DNA of 64,000 nt from Henningerozyma blattae CBS 6284 (GCF_000315915.1 NC_020192.1:558001-622000); one strand, 5' to 3'; positions 19,105 to 31,034 are shown, counted from the first letter of the stretch. A program made the numbers and translations. The notes: generated by a model from the sequence alone, not told the origin.

Positions 19105-19692
19105 TTATTTAGTAGGTTTTGGAGCTTCAGCTTTCTTCTTTTTTGAATTATCAATGATTTCTACCTTGACATTCTTCAACCCATGTTGTTCCAATAATCC
19201 ATGGATATAACTGTCCATTTGATCTAAAACATCCCCTTGAATGACAATATCATCTTTCTTTTCTGCATTTTTAGAAACAGCACAACCAGTGGCAAATTTA
19301 GACGCAAATGTCTTGGCCAATTTCTTCATATCAATCTCTAAGATTTCTAATCCGGAAATAACAACAATAGACTTTCTCTTGGTACGTGATTCTCTCTTTA
19401 TAATAATTTTAGATGATAACTTTTTTTCTAATTCTCTTTTTTCTTTATTTTCTTCCTTAAGTTCTAATTTCTTTAAACTTTTTTCTAATTTTTCTTCTCT
19501 TTCGACACCAATACTAGAATCAACAGCTGGCAATTCATCATCTTTACTATCATTTGAATAATATTTTGGATATATGTCTGGATGATTATCTAAAAGCCAT
19601 TTTTTACAACGTTTTAATTTACCTGAAAATTCACAATATTCAATTGGATAAGTACAAACTCCACAGTATAAAACTGATTGAAGGCCAGACAT
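19105..19692 (-). CDS. TMA22: Tma22, DENR-like translation recycling factor
   Basis: A 195-residue DENR homolog (S. cerevisiae Tma22, YJR014W, 198 aa). The N-terminal zinc-binding segment VLYCGVCTYPIEYCEFSGKLKRCKKWLLDNHPD has the four Cys expected. A charged, Lys/Glu-rich linker follows (about 60-95). The C-terminal SUI1 domain contains ISGLEILEIDMKKLAKTFASKFATGCAV and DIVIQGDVLDQMDSYIHGLLEQHGLKNVKVE. With Tma20 (MCT-1) it removes deacylated tRNA from 40S subunits after termination. It converges with SNG1 and is codirectional with SKI6. Confidence 0.95.
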   Translation of the reverse strand: MSGLQSVLYCGVCTYPIEYCEFSGKLKRCKKWLLDNHPDIYPKYYSNDSKDDELPAVDSSIGVEREEKLEKSLKKLELKEENKEKRELEKKLSSKIIIKRESRTKRKSIVVISGLEILEIDMKKLAKTFASKFATGCAVSKNAEKKDDIVIQGDVLDQMDSYIHGLLEQHGLKNVKVEIIDNSKKKKAEAPKPTK

Positions 19693-19989
19693 ATTTATAT
19701 AGTATACTCTTTTTACAGTTAAGTAATACCAAATTATTAAAGATTCACAATAATTATTTTTTTTTCAATACTTTTAATAGATCCGTATAAATTTTTATTC
19801 ATTTTTTTTTTTTCAAGATGAGCCTAGGGTTAGGGCTGGAGATTATGCTAGTTAGGTTAAGATATTTAAAACTTAAAAATGCAAATTAGTTTCGAATGAT
19901 TATATAATATACATATGTTATCAAATATAGATAAACCTCAATTCCTAAATAATATTTGGTCGCATAAATTTATAAGATCAAAAGGATGT

Positions 19990-20727
19990 TTATTTACTTT
20001 GTTTCAATAATCTCTCCTTAGCATGCCTTTTCAATTCTATATCCATCAAGTCTTTAATTCTATGAGCACCAGCTATCCCTATAGCTAATACATTTTCCAT
20101 TATATCTAATGGTAATTTATCTTCAATAAATAATAACGATAACTTTTCTGAGTTACCAACTACCCCCAACGTAACAGAACTCATTACAATTTCTTCTTGA
20201 GAATTTAAATCCAATAATGGAGTTTCATTAAAAAGACCAATAGAAATCCCAGAGATAAAATCATATATCGCAATACCAGCATCAATTAGGGCTAATGTGA
20301 TACCATTGATCAAACAAGATAATAAACTACCATCTTGTTGTAAAACATGGATTTGAATATCTATCAAAGTTCTTGGGTATAAATGCATTAAAATATTTTT
20401 CTTAAAAGTTTTAATTAAAATTGTTTGCAATTCTAAAATCCTTTTTTCATTTTTATGTTGAGTTTTTGATCTTTCGAATTTAGAAAATGGTGTAATGTTT
20501 AAAGAAATATTTAAAGTAGCTTTAGTTTGATCCAATTGAGATTTTAATGGAGGCTCTTGTGGACCTTTTACTATAGTGATCACTTTATTATTACCTTGCT
20601 CAAGATATGATGAACCGTCCGATGTATGTGCGTGTGTATTTATTGAACAGTCAAATCTTCTTAATTCATTCCAACGACGGCCATCTTGACGTAAACCTTC
20701 TGGTGAATAAACTTCTAATCTTGACAT
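19990..20727 (-). CDS. SKI6: Exosome core subunit Ski6/Rrp41
   Basis: A 245-residue RNase-PH-fold protein (S. cerevisiae Ski6, YGR195W, 246 aa). The N-terminus MSRLEVYSPEGLRQDGRRWNE is the Rrp41 hallmark. The RNase PH body is seen in DGSSYLEQGNNKVITIVKGP, LHLYPRT-like MHLYPRTLIDIQIHVLQQDGSLLSCLINGITLALIDAGI, and LLDLNSQEE. It is one of six ring subunits of the nuclear and cytoplasmic exosome and is catalytically inactive in yeast. TMA22 lies 297 bp downstream on the same strand. Confidence 0.96.
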   Translation of the reverse strand: MSRLEVYSPEGLRQDGRRWNELRRFDCSINTHAHTSDGSSYLEQGNNKVITIVKGPQEPPLKSQLDQTKATLNISLNITPFSKFERSKTQHKNEKRILELQTILIKTFKKNILMHLYPRTLIDIQIHVLQQDGSLLSCLINGITLALIDAGIAIYDFISGISIGLFNETPLLDLNSQEEIVMSSVTLGVVGNSEKLSLLFIEDKLPLDIMENVLAIGIAGAHRIKDLMDIELKRHAKERLLKQSK

Positions 20728-21384
20728 ATTGTCTAGTGTGCTTATATGAGGCTACAGTTATGTTAGATGTATAATATTTTCTATATTTTTACAAATGTAT
20801 TTTTTTTTTTAAGTATTTGAAGCTTTTCTTGTCATTTTTCATGTAATTGAGATGTCTGAAAAAAAAAAAAAAAAAAATTGACGAGATCTGCACGGCGCTA
20901 TCAAAGTGAATATTCATTCTTCACAACAATATCGATAAGTTTACGTATAACAAGTAAAAATATTTCTAGATAAAGTAAAGCTTTTAAGTTCAAGATATAA
21001 AAGGTACTACCAAGTAAAATTAAGTTTCGATGTCAATCGCTCAATTGTTCAAAGATTTGTTATGCTTGAGTGTATTCTTAGAACTAATACAAATGGTATA
21101 ATAGTATTCTATTGCCCATACTTTTCTAGTGTAAAATCTTGTAGAGAAGGAGAAGCAAGATAATTCTTTACCAAATTATTTTATTACGTCTATCTTATTT
21201 ATTATTATTTTAATTCTTCCAAATCTCAACTTCCAAATTTCAAATTTCAAATCTCCGGTTCACGTGATCAAAAAAGAAGAGCGTCTAAAATGTAAAAAAT
21301 ATGAAAATATTAAAATTGAAATGAGATTTACCATCAAACGTAATCAAAGCAAAAGATCCACAGATTAAAGCAAGGGTTAGCAAT
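20728..21384. other. Divergent intergenic region, SKI6 to the uncharacterised gene at 21385
   Basis: Promoter region for two divergent genes. It contains an A17-18 tract near 20860-20878, tandem CAAATTT units at about 21230-21252 and a CACGTG (Cbf1-type) site near 21263. No gene is seen. Confidence 0.5.
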
Positions 21385-22017
21385 ATGAATAGTCCAACGA
21401 CTCCTTTGGAAGAACCAATCATATTAGAGAAAGTACTTTTGAAGTTCAAAATTAGTATTATTCAATACATCAAAACATTATTGCAATTGATCAATAAATA
21501 TTACAGTGTAAGTCAATTAATAATCGAGCAAACCAACAAACTACTAAAAGACATCGAGAAGATTCAATTTAATATCAATAACATTAAGGAACGGAAGACC
21601 ACATTCAATAAATTTATCAATATTTGTGACCTTTTAAGCTTCAGTATTGTTAAGAACAGCGGCAATGAGATCAGCAACAAAATGAAACTGTGTCTGCATA
21701 ACTGTAATATTGGCTTGCATACAGCGGTGTCCTTTGTACATGGAATTCCTGCCATCGCTATACCAAGCAATGACAGTTCCAGCACTTCCAATTCCAAGAC
21801 CAACAACCGATTAGCACGCCCTGTTACCGCCATGACACACGTTCTTGATGACTTGACAAGCTGTTGGCGGGTACAGGTCGATATGTTGGAGCACCTTGTT
21901 TTTTCTACACCTCGAATGGTCTCTGAAACGGAAGATGGACATAATAACAGTGATCAACCTCCATTACAATTCCAACCAAAAGAAAGTAGGGGCGAGAACC
22001 CAGCCATGAAATGCTAA
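21385..22017 (+). CDS. Uncharacterised protein, possible YJR012C counterpart by position
   Basis: A 210-residue protein I do not recognise by sequence. The first 95 residues are helical and Ile/Lys/Asn-rich (coiled-coil-like LLKDIEKIQFNINNIKERK). The middle has a hydrophobic AVSFVHGIPAIAIP stretch, then a Ser/Asn linker and a helical segment with LDDLTSCWRVQVDMLEHLVF. The tail is polar and ends MKC. No signal peptide or clear membrane span is seen. Position between the TMA22/SKI6 pair and TDH, plus strand and length (YJR012C is about 207 aa) suggest YJR012C. The 3' half is less AT-rich than the 5' half. Confidence 0.5.
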   Translation: MNSPTTPLEEPIILEKVLLKFKISIIQYIKTLLQLINKYYSVSQLIIEQTNKLLKDIEKIQFNINNIKERKTTFNKFINICDLLSFSIVKNSGNEISNKMKLCLHNCNIGLHTAVSFVHGIPAIAIPSNDSSSTSNSKTNNRLARPVTAMTHVLDDLTSCWRVQVDMLEHLVFSTPRMVSETEDGHNNSDQPPLQFQPKESRGENPAMKC

Positions 22018-22374
22018 AACTACCCTGATATTATTTCCAACCTACAAAAATACACGAAGGCTTTTACTCGAGTTATATGAGCTGTGTTACAGGCGCATTA
22101 GATATCCCTCTTCAATGTATTTTCTAAAAATTGCGGCTTCCAAGATAAACTATTTTCAATTTTTTCATAGTCCCAAAAATTCAATGCCGAATCTGTCCAT
22201 AGTGGAAGCTGAAAAATTCAGCAGCGTGTGTTACCAAATTAGCATCCTGTATGGTAATCACGTAAGTCGGCCTACGTCCCAGTTCAGCAGGTCTCCAGTG
22301 ATCTCTCTATCTGGAACACACAATGCAGTCAATCCAATCGGACAATATCAAACCTAGTTTTATTGATGTAACAT

Positions 22375-22605
22375 CTATCCATCTAAGCTCTTTTTACTTC
22401 CTGTTTCAGTGATTTCTTGGCTGTGGACTTCAAGTCCCTCTTCCATTCTACCTTGCTTTGGTCCGACTTCCTGACTATTTCCCACATAGTCTGTCAAGAG
22501 GTAGAAATTGGCAATGGCATGGGTCTGGAAATTGAAACAGTAGGCAGCCCAATCATCCAACTCCCAACAGCGTAAGGCTCGGAAACAGGTGTTGTAGTCA
22601 TCCAC
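22375..22605 (-). pseudogene. Possible degenerate coding relic (76 codons)
   Basis: A 76-codon minus-strand frame with unusually good coding character for spacer DNA. It is rich in Trp, Tyr, Phe and Cys (CWELDDWAAYCFNFQTHAIAN) and the codons look gene-like. Upstream the same frame continues past one TGA into about 20 more sense codons, so it may be the end of a decayed gene. I recognise no family. It could equally be chance. Confidence 0.25.
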
Positions 22606-23212
22606 GACTCAATCGGTCAAGAAACACCACCACGGCAGTCTCTGAGATTCCCGACTTTGGTGTAACTCACCTGGTTACCTTATGCCTTCTTACCACTGCT
22701 CCTACTGTCACCCAAATATTCAACACTACGTAGGGTTAAAGGTCACCATTACCTGGTATTGAATAATTCATTAGTGCTGGTCCTACTATTATCATTATTA
22801 CCATTATTGATCTTCGTATGTGTATGCTAATATCGAGAGGGTGTGCATGCGTGTGTGGGAGAGGTACCATTTGTATGTTATACGGGAAAAAGACAGGTTA
22901 CTAATGCATCATTAACAGCCATATGTAGCAATGCCAGTAATATGGCACAAATATTTTTAATATTTGCTCTCGTTAATATTGCCTTACTAAATTAATCTAA
23001 TTTCAATTCGCATACCTGTTATTCTTTTCAGTCTCCAGCGATAACAAATCATGGAACTGAAACACATGGTACCAGTATTGTTGAGGTAGTTGTAAAGTTA
23101 GCACCGTGCGAACCATTCAATCGCTCATGCTACATCTTATATTGTCATATATCCCCTAATTAGATCTCATAATTTTTGATCTATTAATTAATTCAATCGA
23201 TTTTAATTTTTA

Positions 23213-23220
23213 TATATAAA
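23213..23220 (+). promoter_or_regulatory. TATA box of the TDH gene
   Basis: TATATAAA lies about 131 bp upstream of the TDH ATG, a normal TATA-to-ATG distance for a highly expressed yeast gene. A C/T-rich then CA-rich leader follows. Confidence 0.75.
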
Positions 23221-23311
23221 CTCTCCACTTTATCATATCTGAGACTTGTTCTTCTTTCTCTAATCCATTTGTATTATCAACTCTTCTCTCTCAAGAGGAC
23301 AAGAAACATAG

Positions 23312-24352
<1,041 letters not shown>

Positions 24353-25382
24353 ATCTGATACAAGATTTTAGCGCTTCCATGATTCTTTCAAACATTACTT
24401 TACGTCTTAACATGGAACTATTTTTATGATTATTTAATGATAAATAAATTTATATAATTTTTTAAAAATTCTTTTTTTGTTTCAAACGTTGTATATCCTG
24501 TGTTTATGTACCCCTAAAGTTCCGCCAATTGTTTGGTAGTAGTTTTTCGTCTGAAAAATTCGAGATTTCACATTGCTCATAGGGAAAATACTACTATTTA
24601 TTGCTTGTTTCGCCAAGTCTAGTGTTACTTAAAGTGTACAACTTAACAATAAAAATTAAATCATAATACTGTTAAATTGGATCACCTGTTGAGCTTATTA
24701 GTGAGAGAAAACACAAGAAAAGAATAATTTAAAAGACGGTTTTAATGATAGGTATATTATAGGTATTAGAGTGTTTTCCAAACTAGTCGCTTCTTATGAA
24801 GCATATCAACATGTTAAAACCTACGCTTTTCCCAACCTGTCTTTAATTATAAGCCCCCTATTTATATTTTAAAAAGGAATCATTTTCAAACTTTGTAAGT
24901 GAGTCTCAGTTAATATCAATTCTATGTATACTACATAATTCATTTAGCAAAAAAGTTATACGGCATTTATTGTCAAGTTGTATATAATAATTCATAGCTT
25001 GCGATGAGTAATTAGTTAAAACTTACCCTGCAAGTGCAAGTGTTTGAAAATGTTTCTTTTATAACATTTATTTTAACAAAAATATCAAACACTGAGAAGT
25101 ATAATGCCAATTTGTCTAGCTTTTTATTTTCCTGAGTCTTCTCTTATCATGAGAGCTTCCTATTACTCGCAAGTATCTTTTTTTGGTAGCTTATGAATCT
25201 AGTACAAGCATTTTATGATACTGAATGTATCAGTTATTTTTAGAAATACTTCAAAAAAATATAAAATAATTTTAATAAATGTTGAAGAATGGTCATAAGT
25301 CGTTAAAGTATTTTTTTATATAAAGAATAAAAAACTAATTGAAGATATAAATATATTTATAAGGTAATATATGAGAATGCAC
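24353..25382. other. Intergenic, TDH to first HSP31 copy
   Basis: About 1 kb of AT-rich DNA between converging genes. It should contain the TDH 3' end (TA-rich efficiency-element-like sequence near 24425-24475). No further gene, RNA or repeat is seen. Confidence 0.5.
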
Positions 25383-26108
25383 CTATGCTTTGTCTGGTAA
25401 TGCATTAATGGATCTAATTGCAGTTGAAACAGCTGATGCAGGATTAACCCCGGTAACGACTCTTCCATCAGTAATGGAAAAATCATCCCATGGGCCAATT
25501 GGTGCTAAGAATTTAGCACCCAGCTTCCATAAAACGGTTTCTGGACTTTCCAAACTTTTTTCTTTCATAATACCATCTACCTGTAGGATAGTTTCACCAA
25601 GATCTGTAAATCCAGTTACTGATTTCCCTTCAATGATATATCTACCAGTTTTAGTATCGTTTATTCCTTCAAAAATGACTGGTCCATGACACACAGCAGC
25701 CACAACACCACCTTGTGTATACAATGAAGAAGCCAACATATGTAAGCCTGAAGCAGTTGGGTAATCAAACAAACAACCATGACCAGCAGAAGCAAAGAAG
25801 ATTGAATAATCCTTAATATCATCCAAAAGATCCTTTGGAGTTTTAATTTTACTCAATGCAACATTGAATGCGGAATTCTTGTCTTCAAAATCTTTCAAAT
25901 CATTACCAGATAAGAATTCTGGCTCTAATGAATGCTCGTCCCAACCATATGTCCCAGTTTCAGATACAAACTGAACCTCATATCCTTTTTCAATATATGT
26001 GTTAAATGGATGCAACGCTTCAACGACAAAAACACCTGTATTCTTACCATCTGCATAGAATGGACCATTGAATGAAGTTAAAGAGATTAAGACTTTTTTT
26101 TGAGCCAT
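25383..26108 (-). CDS. HSP31: Hsp31-like DJ-1/PfpI protein, copy 1
   Basis: A 241-residue member of the DJ-1/ThiJ superfamily, Hsp31 subgroup (S. cerevisiae Hsp31, YDR533C, 237 aa). The catalytic set is visible: E30 in VVEALHP, the nucleophile C140 in the elbow AAVCHGP and the adjacent H141. SAGHGCLFDYPTASGL is the family signature. Hsp31 acts as a glutathione-independent glyoxalase III that converts methylglyoxal to lactate, and has chaperone-like activity under stress. It is tandem with a second copy about 2.1 kb away on the same strand. S. cerevisiae HSP31 is not next to TDH or RPC17, so the location is non-syntenic. Confidence 0.93.
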   Translation of the reverse strand: MAQKKVLISLTSFNGPFYADGKNTGVFVVEALHPFNTYIEKGYEVQFVSETGTYGWDEHSLEPEFLSGNDLKDFEDKNSAFNVALSKIKTPKDLLDDIKDYSIFFASAGHGCLFDYPTASGLHMLASSLYTQGGVVAAVCHGPVIFEGINDTKTGRYIIEGKSVTGFTDLGETILQVDGIMKEKSLESPETVLWKLGAKFLAPIGPWDDFSITDGRVVTGVNPASAVSTAIRSINALPDKA

Positions 26109-28241
26109 TTTGAAAAATTGGTTGTTGTTAAATTTGTTACTTGGAAAGCTAAAGAAATCAGTTTAAGTACCACTATGAAATACTTCAAGATTAGTTGGTA
26201 TGGTTTTCCTTTGCAAGAGAGCAAAAACGGAAAAAGATTCGAACAGAGTTAACAAATATATAATTGATTGAATGTGTCTATTTATACTAATGAGGCTGCT
26301 ATACATCACTAGCAGGTCTTGGCTATTTTTTTTCACAAGACACCCTTTAAATCAACCATTATCCAAGCGGCATCAAAAAATAAGTAGGCGTACCCCATAG
26401 GTATCATTTATTTAATTTCCCTACAATTGTCTGTATACTTTTCAATAGGTTTCGCCATCATATTACTTATAGTGCCTTCCCAGTATGCGTGGTACTGATA
26501 CTTTAGAGGTAAATAATAAAAGCTGGAAATACCTTTCAAAATTAAATTTCATATTTTTGCGGGGGAGCATTTATAGCCTAATTGGGTTTTGTAGAAAGAA
26601 ACGTTCTTGAAGTGGATATCGATCGAGAACTATAAGGAACTGATGAAAAATTGGATGTCGTATCAAGAAAAGACTACGAGGTATCATTTGAGCGATGACC
26701 AAATAAGACATTAGATTTCTTCCTCACGTAGCAAACATCAAATGATGTTATAATTTCTAATGTACAGTTTTGCTGTCTTTCCTAATAAATCCTAGCACAC
26801 CATGATAGTGGGGCTGTTTTCTTGGGAATTTGGTACCTCTTCTGTGATCTCGATGCAGATATGTCCCCTTTTATTCCTGGTTGTTAACCCCTAAATAAGA
26901 CACAGTGACCAAGAAATTCTAACGTTTAGATGTGGTAATCTACAAGTCAAGTATATTAAATTTTAAATTGGAATAGGAAGTACGTCCAAAGATAATATTA
27001 GTCGTCACCATTTTTACATATTCAAATAATCTAACCATCAGCCATTACTTTTGACGAATCTATTCGTTTGAAATTCAACTACATATGGAATTTTAAGAAT
27101 CTACGTGGAAACTTGAAAAATAAAAATAAAAGAAAAAAAAAATAGATAACTCTTTTTGATAATAATATACTAGTGAATAAAATGTCATAATGTCTTATTA
27201 TGTGTTATTCCATTTTTGGATGATTTCTTTATACGTAGATTTCTCGACTATTTATTGTGAAAATGTACATATGTTCTTGATCTGCATATTTTAAGGTTGA
27301 GAGATTATAAACGATACATGTCATTACTTTCCTTTACTTACCTTTCGATTGTAGATGCTTATATATTTCCTATATGAAGAAGAAGAGACTAGGTCAAGGC
27401 CACTTGTGGTAAATATGATTTTTTAGTTTCAAACTATAATTTATTGTAAACAAAACTTATTGCAAAAGGTGCACCAATTATGTTCAGTTGCTTCTTTATA
27501 ATTATTAAAAACGGTCTTGGTGTTTTTCTAACGTCAAAATCTGACATAGTAGATAATGGAAGCTATAGCCGACTTAAATATAAGCGTTGATATTCTACAG
27601 TAGAATAAAATGGATTACAAACGAGATGTTATCAGTATAAGAAAATATAAGGTTGGGATGTTATAGTCTAAATAATTTATTCTTAATTTATTTTCTTTTT
27701 TCCATTGTATGTGTTAAAGTCACCAAATAATAAGTATTTAGTGGATATTTATCAAATAGGCACATATATTGTATCCATTATAATTTTAGTAAAATTTGTA
27801 CTGTGTAAAGTAGATAGAATCGATTAGGATCATTAATAAGATTCGCCAGGTAGATAGCCAAATTAGAAGAAACTCTAATTGTTGCTACAGTTGTTATAGG
27901 TTAATATATTTTTTATTCATGTAGTCTAATTCCAAGTTTATAATATTTGAATTTTTTTAATGTCTTAATATTTGTGTTGCATTAAAATATTTGAGTTTTT
28001 TTTTAATTATAACATTATTATTAATAAATTTTTTTAAATTGTATCAGAATTTGTTAAAAGTGATCATCTGTGAAAAAAATATAAATTACTTAAGAGTACA
28101 TAACATAAATAGGTTATATTCTAGTTGGTTTAATATAATTTAAAAAAGGTTTAGTAAATAAAGCTATTCTACAGAAACTCATTTACCTTAACCTTCGATA
28201 CGTAGATGTTCCGATATAAATTAAGTACATTATCGGATTTA
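26109..28241. other. Gene-poor spacer between the two HSP31 copies
   Basis: 2.1 kb of AT-rich DNA. It should contain the promoter of HSP31 copy 1 and the 3' end of copy 2. A 39-codon open stretch at 26596-26715 looks weakly protein-like. No RNA gene, LTR or extended repeat is visible, and no canonical CDEI/CDEIII centromere pair was found on either strand. Confidence 0.5.
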
Positions 28242-28970
28242 TCATTTACCTGGAACTTTCAAAGCGTTTACTGATCTGATAGCAGTTGATGATGCAGATG
28301 CTGGATTAGCACCTGTAACGACTCTACCATCAGTGATTGAATAGTCATCGAAAGGACCAATTGGTGATAAGTATTTGGCACCAAGCTTCCATAATGCAGT
28401 TTCAGGGGTATCGAAACCTTTGTCCTTCATAATATCATCGACTTTTAATATTTTTTCACCAATATCAGTGAATGCAGTAACTGATTTACCTTCCACTAGT
28501 TTCTTACCTGTCTTTAAATCCATAATACCTTCAAAGATGACTGGTCCATGACAAACAGCTGCAACAACACCATTATTTTCGTAAATCTTGGAGGCAATTT
28601 CATGTAATCCAGTTGCAGTTGGGTAATCGTATAAACAACCATGACCAGCAGAAGCATAAAAGATCTTATAATCGTTAATATTCTTCAAGATTTGATCTGG
28701 TGTCTTAATATTCCTCAAAGTAACATTGAAATCGGATGTTTTATCATTAAACTCTTCCAAATCTTTCCCTGATAAGAAGTCAGAAGCCAAAGAATAATCA
28801 TCCCAACCAAATTTACCATCAATTGATACAAAATCAACTTCAAAACCATTATCGCGATAGATATGGTATGGGTATAATGTTTCCACAGAAAAGACGCCTG
28901 TCTTCTTACCGTCTGCGAAAAATGGACCACTGTGAGAAGTTAGAGCAATAACAGCTTTCTTGGATGACAT
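28242..28970 (-). CDS. Hsp31-like DJ-1/PfpI protein, copy 2
   Basis: A 242-residue paralog of copy 1, aligned without gaps through the first 140 residues. The catalytic residues are kept: E30 (SVETLYP), C140 and H141 (AAVCHGP), and SAGHGCLYDYPTATGL. The same activity, glyoxalase III and stress protection, is expected. The start at MSSKKAVIALTSHSGP aligns with copy 1; an in-frame ATG 14 codons upstream would add residues absent from the family. DNA divergence from copy 1 is clear at third codon positions, so the duplication is not recent. A Yap1-type TTACTAA site sits about 258 bp upstream; I saw none at copy 1. Confidence 0.93.
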   Translation of the reverse strand: MSSKKAVIALTSHSGPFFADGKKTGVFSVETLYPYHIYRDNGFEVDFVSIDGKFGWDDYSLASDFLSGKDLEEFNDKTSDFNVTLRNIKTPDQILKNINDYKIFYASAGHGCLYDYPTATGLHEIASKIYENNGVVAAVCHGPVIFEGIMDLKTGKKLVEGKSVTAFTDIGEKILKVDDIMKDKGFDTPETALWKLGAKYLSPIGPFDDYSITDGRVVTGANPASASSTAIRSVNALKVPGK

Positions 28971-30172
28971 ACTTATTTTTTTATAAGGTAGAGTTGTATA
29001 ACTAGTTTTCACAAATTTAAATTGTTACTGATTTTATTTGAAAAGAAAAAAGATCTCAGTAAAATAGATTATTGTATCGATTGGATAACTGCAACTTATA
29101 TACCAATTTAAGAGTTGAACAATTGCAGCAACAGACTGAAAAAAGACAACCTCATCACCCCAATATACTGCCACTCAGAAGACTAGATTAGAAGTCTCCA
29201 TGAGAATATTTTACTTTCCGTAAAAGTTTACTAATACTCTAAAAAAATTCACAGTACCTAAATAATTTTTGAAAAAAAGGGGAATGCCACCCATTCAAGT
29301 TTTGTCAACCTACTTTGGGGGAGATTATCCTCTGTAAAACCATATTAACACTTAGATTTTTGTTGGAATGAGTTTTTTGGTTAATAATCAACTAGGTAAC
29401 AGAATCCTAAGGGCTCAAAATTAGGACAGAATATGAAAAATTATTTTGTCAGCAATAAAATATTTCGTCCCAAATAGGAAAGAGATCCGTCAAAAAAAGA
29501 TAGATGATATATAAACATTATATTAATAATAAATAACCATGTAATAAAACAATGAATACTTGTGATTAGAAAAAGGTAGCATATAATGAATTATTTTTTT
29601 CTACACTCGCCCCATTTATTACATATTTTTTATGTGAAAATATTAAAAGTTGTATTGCATTGAATAAATTTATGATTAATAAAGGTGTATTCTTTAGTAT
29701 TGAATCAATTTTATACATATATTTACACACAAGCTAAAAACTAGCTTCTCAAAAATAAAAACATATATTGGTTGAGCACCCTCTTGACTGGTAAAACAAA
29801 CAATGTTGACCTCTAAAATCGTTCTTGAAAGTTTTTCCACATTATTTAAAGTTAATTGTATTACGACTTGAAAATCCAGACTCTTTCTTAAATATACACC
29901 AACATAAAACAAAAATAATATGGATAGACTCATAAATATACTATCTGTAATATAAGATTTATTATTATCAATAAACAAATATGGAAATATTTTTTTCTTT
30001 GAAATTAATGACGCTTTCCGGAGTTGAATGCGTGGAAAAAAAGAAATCTAAAATTTGAATCATATAGTAGAAATGAGGCATCTCAAAACATAATTGGTTT
30101 CATACAAAATTATCATTAATTATTTTCTACTAGCCTAATTTCAATAATCAAACCATACGAACTTGATTGAAA
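28971..30172. other. Divergent intergenic region, HSP31 copy 2 to RPC17
   Basis: 1.2 kb of AT-rich DNA with the promoters of two divergent genes. It contains the TTACTAA site at 29228-29234. No gene, RNA or repeat of note is seen. Confidence 0.5.
29228..29234 (+). promoter_or_regulatory. Yap1-type response element upstream of HSP31 copy 2
   Basis: TTACTAA is the perfect Yap1 core site, about 258 bp from the HSP31 copy 2 start. S. cerevisiae HSP31 is known to be induced by oxidative stress through Yap1. Function here is inferred. Confidence 0.5.
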
Positions 30173-30694
30173 ATGAAGGTTCTAGAAGAAAGAGATGCAT
30201 TTTTAAGTGATTATGAAGTATTGCAATTTTTAACACATCTTGAAAGAAAAAATCTTTGGGATGATGACAGTTTAGCAGAAATGAAAAATAAAAAATTCAA
30301 AAAAGGTAGCAAAAGACCTTACAACCATCCTGAATTACAAGCGATAACAAGAGGAATGATTGCCTATTTATCGTTTGATAAAAATTCTATCCCAGTGGAA
30401 CAAGATGAAGAAGAAGAAGAAGAAAAAGATGCTGATGGTGATGTTGATCTAGAAAATAGTAAAAAAAGTGAAACAGAATTAAAATCACCCCTTACCAGAA
30501 TGAATGACGAAAAATTTTCTGAATTTATCAGAAAATTAAATGCTTATTCCTTATATCAAGCTGAAAAATTACAATTAATAAATCAGTTACCAACAAATAT
30601 GGTTCATCTATATGCTATTATTGAAGAATGTGAATCCAGATTCAATGAAGAAGAGATTGACCAAATATTAAAGATTATTGCCGAATACATATGA
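30173..30694 (+). CDS. RPC17: RNA polymerase III subunit Rpc17 (C17)
   Basis: A 173-residue HRDC-fold subunit of Pol III that pairs with Rpc25 in the stalk and contacts TFIIIB. It starts MKVLEERDAFLSDYEVLQFLTHLERK, which closely matches S. cerevisiae Rpc17 (YJL011C, 161 aa), and has the conserved RPYNHPELQAITR. The C-terminal half has EKLQLINQLPTNMVHLYAIIEECESRF. A Glu/Asp-rich insertion (about residues 75-100) accounts for the extra length. The ATG at 30173 gives the family N-terminus. Confidence 0.95.
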   Translation: MKVLEERDAFLSDYEVLQFLTHLERKNLWDDDSLAEMKNKKFKKGSKRPYNHPELQAITRGMIAYLSFDKNSIPVEQDEEEEEEKDADGDVDLENSKKSETELKSPLTRMNDEKFSEFIRKLNAYSLYQAEKLQLINQLPTNMVHLYAIIEECESRFNEEEIDQILKIIAEYI

Positions 30695-31034
30695 AAACTA
30701 GCATTTTTTATATTGGGAACATTTGAATTAAAATACATATTTCAGAGCATGCATCAATTTGTATATCATATCACTATATAAATAACTCTCAAAACTGTAC
30801 ATTAAATTTATTTAAGGAACTTTTCGAATGCAACCTACATATTTTTAAAAATAAATTGGTTGGGTTTATGGTCAGTCCAAAGTAATTTTACTTTTTATAA
30901 TATTAAAATGAGATAAATTACATAATATATATATATAGAATAATTATACATTTAGTTTTTTTTTCTTTTTTTTTAAAAATGAAATTCTATGTGTTATTCA
31001 TTGTGTGTGATGAATTCGTTTTCTATGAATATGC
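30695..31034. other. Intergenic, convergent RPC17 and CCT3 3' ends
   Basis: AT-rich spacer with T-rich and TA-rich runs near 30925-30975. No gene is seen. Confidence 0.6.
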
